Source of the DNA: Rhodospirillaceae bacterium
GTDB lineage: Bacteria > Pseudomonadota > Alphaproteobacteria > UBA828
Assembly (NCBI GenBank): GCA_028819955.1
Contig: JAPPKP010000035.1
Span: 1-8,528, forward strand
Reading direction: 5' to 3'
DNA: 8,528 nt
This document shows, in pieces, positions 5,760 through 8,528 of the stretch. Numbering within the stretch: the stretch's first letter is position 1; the number at the start of each line of letters is the position of its first letter. Position numbers and translations under genes: made by a program. The notes under the pieces are model-generated. The model saw nothing but the letters and a program-made list of their open reading frames with translations, ran no database searches and was not told the DNA's origin.

Positions 5760-7118
5760 ATGAGCGACAGCCACCAGGCGATCGAGGCCTGGCTCAGAGA
5801 GCGGAACATCGTTGAGGTCGAGTGCATCGTGCCCGACCTCGCAGGCGTTCCGCGCGGCAAGATTCTGCCCACGGACAAGTTCATCGAGGGGCTCGCCGGC
5901 GGCCAGCACCGCCTGCCCAAAAACGTCCTCGTTCACACGCTCACCGGCGACTTCCCGCCGCCCGGCGCCGTCTCGATCGACGTGAGCGACGGCGATTTCG
6001 TGCTGGAGCCCGACCCCGCGACGCTCACCCTGGTTCCCTGGTACGACGAGCCCACCGCACAGGTGATCGCCGATTGCGTGCTGCGCAACGGCGGCCATTC
6101 GCCCTTCTACTCCCGCCGCGTGCTCGCGAGCCTGTTGGAGCGTTTCGCCGATCGGGGCTGGCATCCGGTCATCGCGCCGGAGATCGAGTTCTACCTGGTG
6201 GAGAAGAACACCGACCCGGACCAGCCGCTCAAGCCGCCCATCGGTGCCTCCGGCCGGCGCGAGGCGGGCCGACAGGAGTTCGGCATAGACGCGGTTAACG
6301 AGTTCGACCCCTTCTTCGTGGACCTCTACGACTACTGCGAGGAGCAGAAGCTCGACATCGATACGCTCAATCACGAGAGCGGGGCCGGGCAGGTTGAGAT
6401 CAACTTCCGCCATGGCGAGGCGCTGCGGCTCGCCGACCAGGTGTTCGTCTTCAAGCGCACGGTGCGCCAGACCGCCCAGCGCCACGGCTTCTACGCGACC
6501 TTCATGGCGAAGCCGATGCAAAGCGAGCCGGGCAGCGCCATGCACGTGCACCAGTCGGTCTACGAAGGCGCGGAGCGCCGGCCACTCTTCTCCGACGAGG
6601 ACGGGACCGAGTCGGCAGCGTTTCGCCATTATCTCGGTGGCCTGCAGCGCTTTCTTCCGGTCTTCACGCCGCTCATGGCGCCCAACGTCAACTCCTACCG
6701 CCGGCTCCGCTTCGGCGCGAGCAAGCCGTTCAACGTCGGCTGGGGCTACGACAACCGCATCGCCGGACTGCGCGTGCCGGACGCGCCGCCCGCGAACCGC
6801 CGGGTCGAGAACCGCCTGCCGGGTTCCGACACCAACCCCTACCTTGCCATCGCGGCCACACTGGCCGCCGGCTATCTCGGCATGACGCAGGCGCTCGAGC
6901 CCTCGCTGCCGGTGGAAGGGGAAGCGACCGGCGCGTTCGAGACACTGCCGCTCGATCTCAGGACCGCGCTGGAGCAGTTCGAGTCCTCGGACGAGGCGAG
7001 CGCCATGTTCGGGGAGCACTTCGTCAAAGGCCTCACCGAGGTGGTGCGCGCCGAATACGACGCCTACTTGCGCGTCGTGAGCTCGTGGGAGCGCAAGTTC
7101 CTTCTGCTGGCTGTTTGA
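5760..7118 (+). CDS. Glutamine-synthetase-family gamma-glutamylamide synthetase, PuuA-like
   Basis: Probably joins glutamate to an amine using ATP, as PuuA does with putrescine. It has 452 residues. The N-terminal beta-grasp region starts with 'EVECIVPDLAGVPRGK' (19-34), typical of PuuA-like enzymes. The catalytic barrel keeps the metal and substrate residues: Glu141 and Glu143 (EIEFYL), Glu206, Glu213, His262 (GSAMHVH), Arg315, Arg333, Arg338, Glu350 and Arg352 (RRVENRLPG). By alignment the ammonium-site Glu327 of true glutamine synthetase is Ser321 (GASKP), and the adenylylated Tyr397 is replaced (FETLP, Glu394). Both argue for an amine other than ammonia and against GlnE control. A good ribosome site precedes it, and its stop overlaps the oxidase start by one base. 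The exact amine (putrescine, other polyamine, monoamine or ethanolamine) is undetermined. Confidence 0.88.
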   Translation: MSDSHQAIEAWLRERNIVEVECIVPDLAGVPRGKILPTDKFIEGLAGGQHRLPKNVLVHTLTGDFPPPGAVSIDVSDGDFVLEPDPATLTLVPWYDEPTAQVIADCVLRNGGHSPFYSRRVLASLLERFADRGWHPVIAPEIEFYLVEKNTDPDQPLKPPIGASGRREAGRQEFGIDAVNEFDPFFVDLYDYCEEQKLDIDTLNHESGAGQVEINFRHGEALRLADQVFVFKRTVRQTAQRHGFYATFMAKPMQSEPGSAMHVHQSVYEGAERRPLFSDEDGTESAAFRHYLGGLQRFLPVFTPLMAPNVNSYRRLRFGASKPFNVGWGYDNRIAGLRVPDAPPANRRVENRLPGSDTNPYLAIAATLAAGYLGMTQALEPSLPVEGEATGAFETLPLDLRTALEQFESSDEASAMFGEHFVKGLTEVVRAEYDAYLRVVSSWERKFLLLAV

Positions 7119-8428
7119 TGAGCTCGCCGGGCCACGGCCGGCGCTACGCCCAGCACGATGGCGCTGCGCCCACCTGGTACGAGGCGAGCGCAAGGACGCA
7201 CCCCACGTGGCCTGCGCTCGATGGCGATGCGCGCGCCGACGTCTGCGTCATCGGCGGCGGCTATACCGGGCTCTCCTGTGCGCTCCACCTTGCCGAACGC
7301 GGGTACCGGACGGTGCTGCTCGAAGCGCGGCGCATCGGCAACGGCGCATCGGGCCGCAACGGCGGGCAGCTCGGCAGCGGGCACCGGCGCGATCAGTTCA
7401 CCCTGGAGCGCGAGCTTGGCGACGAGCGGGCGCGGCTTCTCTGGTCGCTTGCCGAGGAGGCGAAGGCACTCGCGCGCGAGCGCGTCGCCCGCCACGGGAT
7501 CGACTGCGACCTCAAGTCCGGCATCGCCATCGCCGCGCACCGGCCGCGCCATGCCCGTGCCCTGGTCCACGAGGCGGAGCATCTCCGCTCCCGCTACGGC
7601 TACGACCGGATCGACGTGCTCGACCGCTCGGCGCTGCGCGCCGAGGTCGCGTCGGACGGTTTTCACGGCGGTCTTATGGATCGCGGCGCGGGACACCTGC
7701 ACCCGCTCGACTACGCGCGCGGCCTCGCTCGGGCGGCGTCGGAAGCGGGGGTCGATATTCGCGAGGGGTCGCCCGTCACTGGGCTTACGCCGGGTGCTCC
7801 CTGCACGGTCTCGGCCTGCCCGCACGCGGTCAAGGCGGATGCGGTCGTGCTCGCTTGCAACGGCTATCTCGACGCCTTCGACCCCGGCTGCGGCAAGCGC
7901 GTCATGCCGATCAACAACTTCATCCTGGCGACGGAGCCACTCGGCGCGGAGCGCGCCCGGGCGCTAATCCCGAACGATGTCGCGGTGGTCGATACCCGCT
8001 TCGTGGTGAACTACTTCCGGCTCTCGGCCGACGGGCGGCTGCTCTTCGGCGGGGGCGAGACCACGAGCAGTCGCCTTCCTGCCGACCCCGGCCCGCTCGT
8101 GCGGCGCTGTATGCTGCGCATCTTCCCACAGCTTGCCGATGTGCGCATCGATCATGCCTGGGGCGGCACGCTCGCCATCACCCGCACCCGGATGCCGAGC
8201 ATCGGCCGGCTCGAAGGCGGGCTCTACTATGGCCAGGGCTATTCAGGTCACGGTGTGGCGCTCGCGACGCTCGGCGGCGCGCTCATTGCCGAGGCGATCT
8301 CAGGCACGCTGGAGCGCTTCGATGTCTTCGCGCGGCTGCCGCAGGCGCCCTTCCCCGGCGGCCGGTTCCTGCGCTGGCCCACCCTCGCCCTCGCGCTCAC
8401 CTACGGTGCGCTCCGCGACCGGCTGTGA
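7118..8428 (+). CDS. FAD-dependent amine oxidoreductase, PuuB-like (gamma-glutamylamine oxidase, DAO fold)
   Basis: Likely oxidises the gamma-glutamyl amine made by the preceding synthetase to the aldehyde, releasing ammonia and peroxide, as PuuB does in putrescine catabolism. With the ATG at 7118 it has 436 residues, near the 426 of E. coli PuuB. An FAD-binding Rossmann motif is at 42-70 (VCVIGGGYTG..., ribose-binding Glu69), followed by 'ASGRNGGQL' (77-85), a PuuB-family mark. The C-terminal FAD-contact segment is 'YYGQGYSGHG' (370-379), after 'DHAWGG' (345-350), and the tail PFPGGRFLRWP is also typical. A longer reading from GTG 7085 would lie within the synthetase gene; the one-base TGATG overlap favours 7118, probably by reinitiation because no ribosome site is evident. 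Other DAO-family substrates (sarcosine, D-amino acids) are possible, but the neighbour supports PuuB-like activity. Confidence 0.88.
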   Translation: MSSPGHGRRYAQHDGAAPTWYEASARTHPTWPALDGDARADVCVIGGGYTGLSCALHLAERGYRTVLLEARRIGNGASGRNGGQLGSGHRRDQFTLERELGDERARLLWSLAEEAKALARERVARHGIDCDLKSGIAIAAHRPRHARALVHEAEHLRSRYGYDRIDVLDRSALRAEVASDGFHGGLMDRGAGHLHPLDYARGLARAASEAGVDIREGSPVTGLTPGAPCTVSACPHAVKADAVVLACNGYLDAFDPGCGKRVMPINNFILATEPLGAERARALIPNDVAVVDTRFVVNYFRLSADGRLLFGGGETTSSRLPADPGPLVRRCMLRIFPQLADVRIDHAWGGTLAITRTRMPSIGRLEGGLYYGQGYSGHGVALATLGGALIAEAISGTLERFDVFARLPQAPFPGGRFLRWPTLALALTYGALRDRL

Positions 8429-8430
8429 GG

Positions 8431-8447
8431 CGGGGCGCTACGCCCCG
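8431..8447. terminator. 7-base-pair hairpin between converging genes
   Basis: CGGGGCG (8431-8437) pairs perfectly with CGCCCCG (8441-8447) around the loop CTA. It begins 2 bases after the oxidase stop. Neither side has a T tract, so it is at best a weak or Rho-assisted terminator, or an mRNA-end hairpin usable from both directions. The loop is the reverse complement of the stop codon of the leftward gene. Confidence 0.4.
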
Positions 8448-8528
8448 GCCGCCTGCGCCTCCCGTTCGCGGACGACCATGGCGCGCTTGTTGATGAGGCT
8501 CGCGGCGATGACGCCGGTGGCGACGATC
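8438..8528 (-). CDS. C-terminal end of a leftward gene, possibly a membrane protein (truncated)
   Basis: On the minus strand a frame is open from the window edge to TAG at 8440-8438, giving 29 residues that begin IVATGVIAASLINKRAMVV. They start with a hydrophobic stretch resembling the end of a membrane helix, followed by a Lys/Arg-rich tail (NKRAMVVRERE) ending in QAAGA. That shape is common at the cytoplasmic C-terminus of small transporters such as DMT or MFS proteins, but 29 residues cannot assign a family. Base composition is like the rest of the window. The stop lies 10 bases from the oxidase stop, the tight convergent arrangement expected of two real genes. Open frames this short also occur by chance in GC-rich DNA. 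Confidence 0.5.
   Translation of the reverse strand, partial: IVATGVIAASLINKRAMVVREREAQAAGA

Noticed and set aside
4508..5920. 470-codon minus-strand open frame opposite the TPR-dioxygenase
   Set aside because: No family motif, runs across a gene boundary, and the plus strand carries well-defined TPR and oxygenase motifs.
7085..7117. Longer N-terminus for the oxidoreductase from GTG 7085
   Set aside because: It would lie wholly inside the synthetase gene, adds 11 residues without family support, and the ATG at 7118 forms the usual one-base stop/start overlap.
5676..7193. 505-codon minus-strand open frame opposite the synthetase
   Set aside because: It spans the ends of three real genes and shows no motif; it is a codon-bias shadow.
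7207..8493. 428-codon plus-strand frame overlapping the FAD oxidoreductase
   Set aside because: Arg/Ala-rich out-of-frame reading of the oxidase gene, which has clear FAD motifs in its own frame.
1..8528. CRISPR array, tRNA, rRNA, insertion sequence or attachment site
   Set aside because: No spaced direct repeats outside the TPR coding region, no cloverleaf or rRNA-like sequence, and no transposase or terminal inverted repeats were seen on reading both strands.

Overview
The window is a high-GC, almost fully coding bacterial segment. Its codon use, the N-terminus of the TPR protein and the gene families suggest an alphaproteobacterium; this is inferred from overall style, as no rRNA or marker gene is present. 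Seven genes read rightwards, and the tail of an eighth reads leftwards at the right edge. There is no gene-free stretch longer than 300 bases; the largest gap is about 50 bases.

Left half (1-3762): a CUT1-type (carbohydrate-class) ABC importer in the order solute-binding protein (5' end cut off by the window), MalF/UgpA-like permease, MalG/UgpE-like permease, MalK/UgpC-like ATPase. The permeases overlap by 4 bases and the ATPase follows after 7 bases, so this is one operon.

Middle (3812-5716): a large protein with an N-terminal array of about eight to nine TPR repeats and a C-terminal 2-oxoglutarate/Fe(II) dioxygenase-like domain that retains the HxD...H...R ligand set. A GNRA-capped GC hairpin lies between it and the transporter.

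Right half (5760-8428): a glutamine-synthetase-fold enzyme of the PuuA (gamma-glutamylpolyamine/amide synthetase) type, then a PuuB-like FAD amine oxidase whose start overlaps the synthetase stop by one base. In the known Puu pathway these two enzymes gamma-glutamylate an amine and then oxidise the conjugate. The aldehyde dehydrogenase, gamma-glutamyl hydrolase and regulator of such a pathway are not in the window.

The most plausible reading is a locus for import and catabolism of an amine-containing compound: the importer brings it in, the dioxygenase may modify it or a protein, and the PuuA/PuuB pair degrades it. The substrate is unknown. The pairing of a sugar-class importer with amine catabolism and a TPR-dioxygenase is the most interesting feature. 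Smaller points include a poly-G tract at the start of the first permease, an Arg in place of the conserved EAA-motif Gly in that permease, loss of the ammonium-site Glu in the synthetase, several intergenic dyads, and an untracked convergent gene end.
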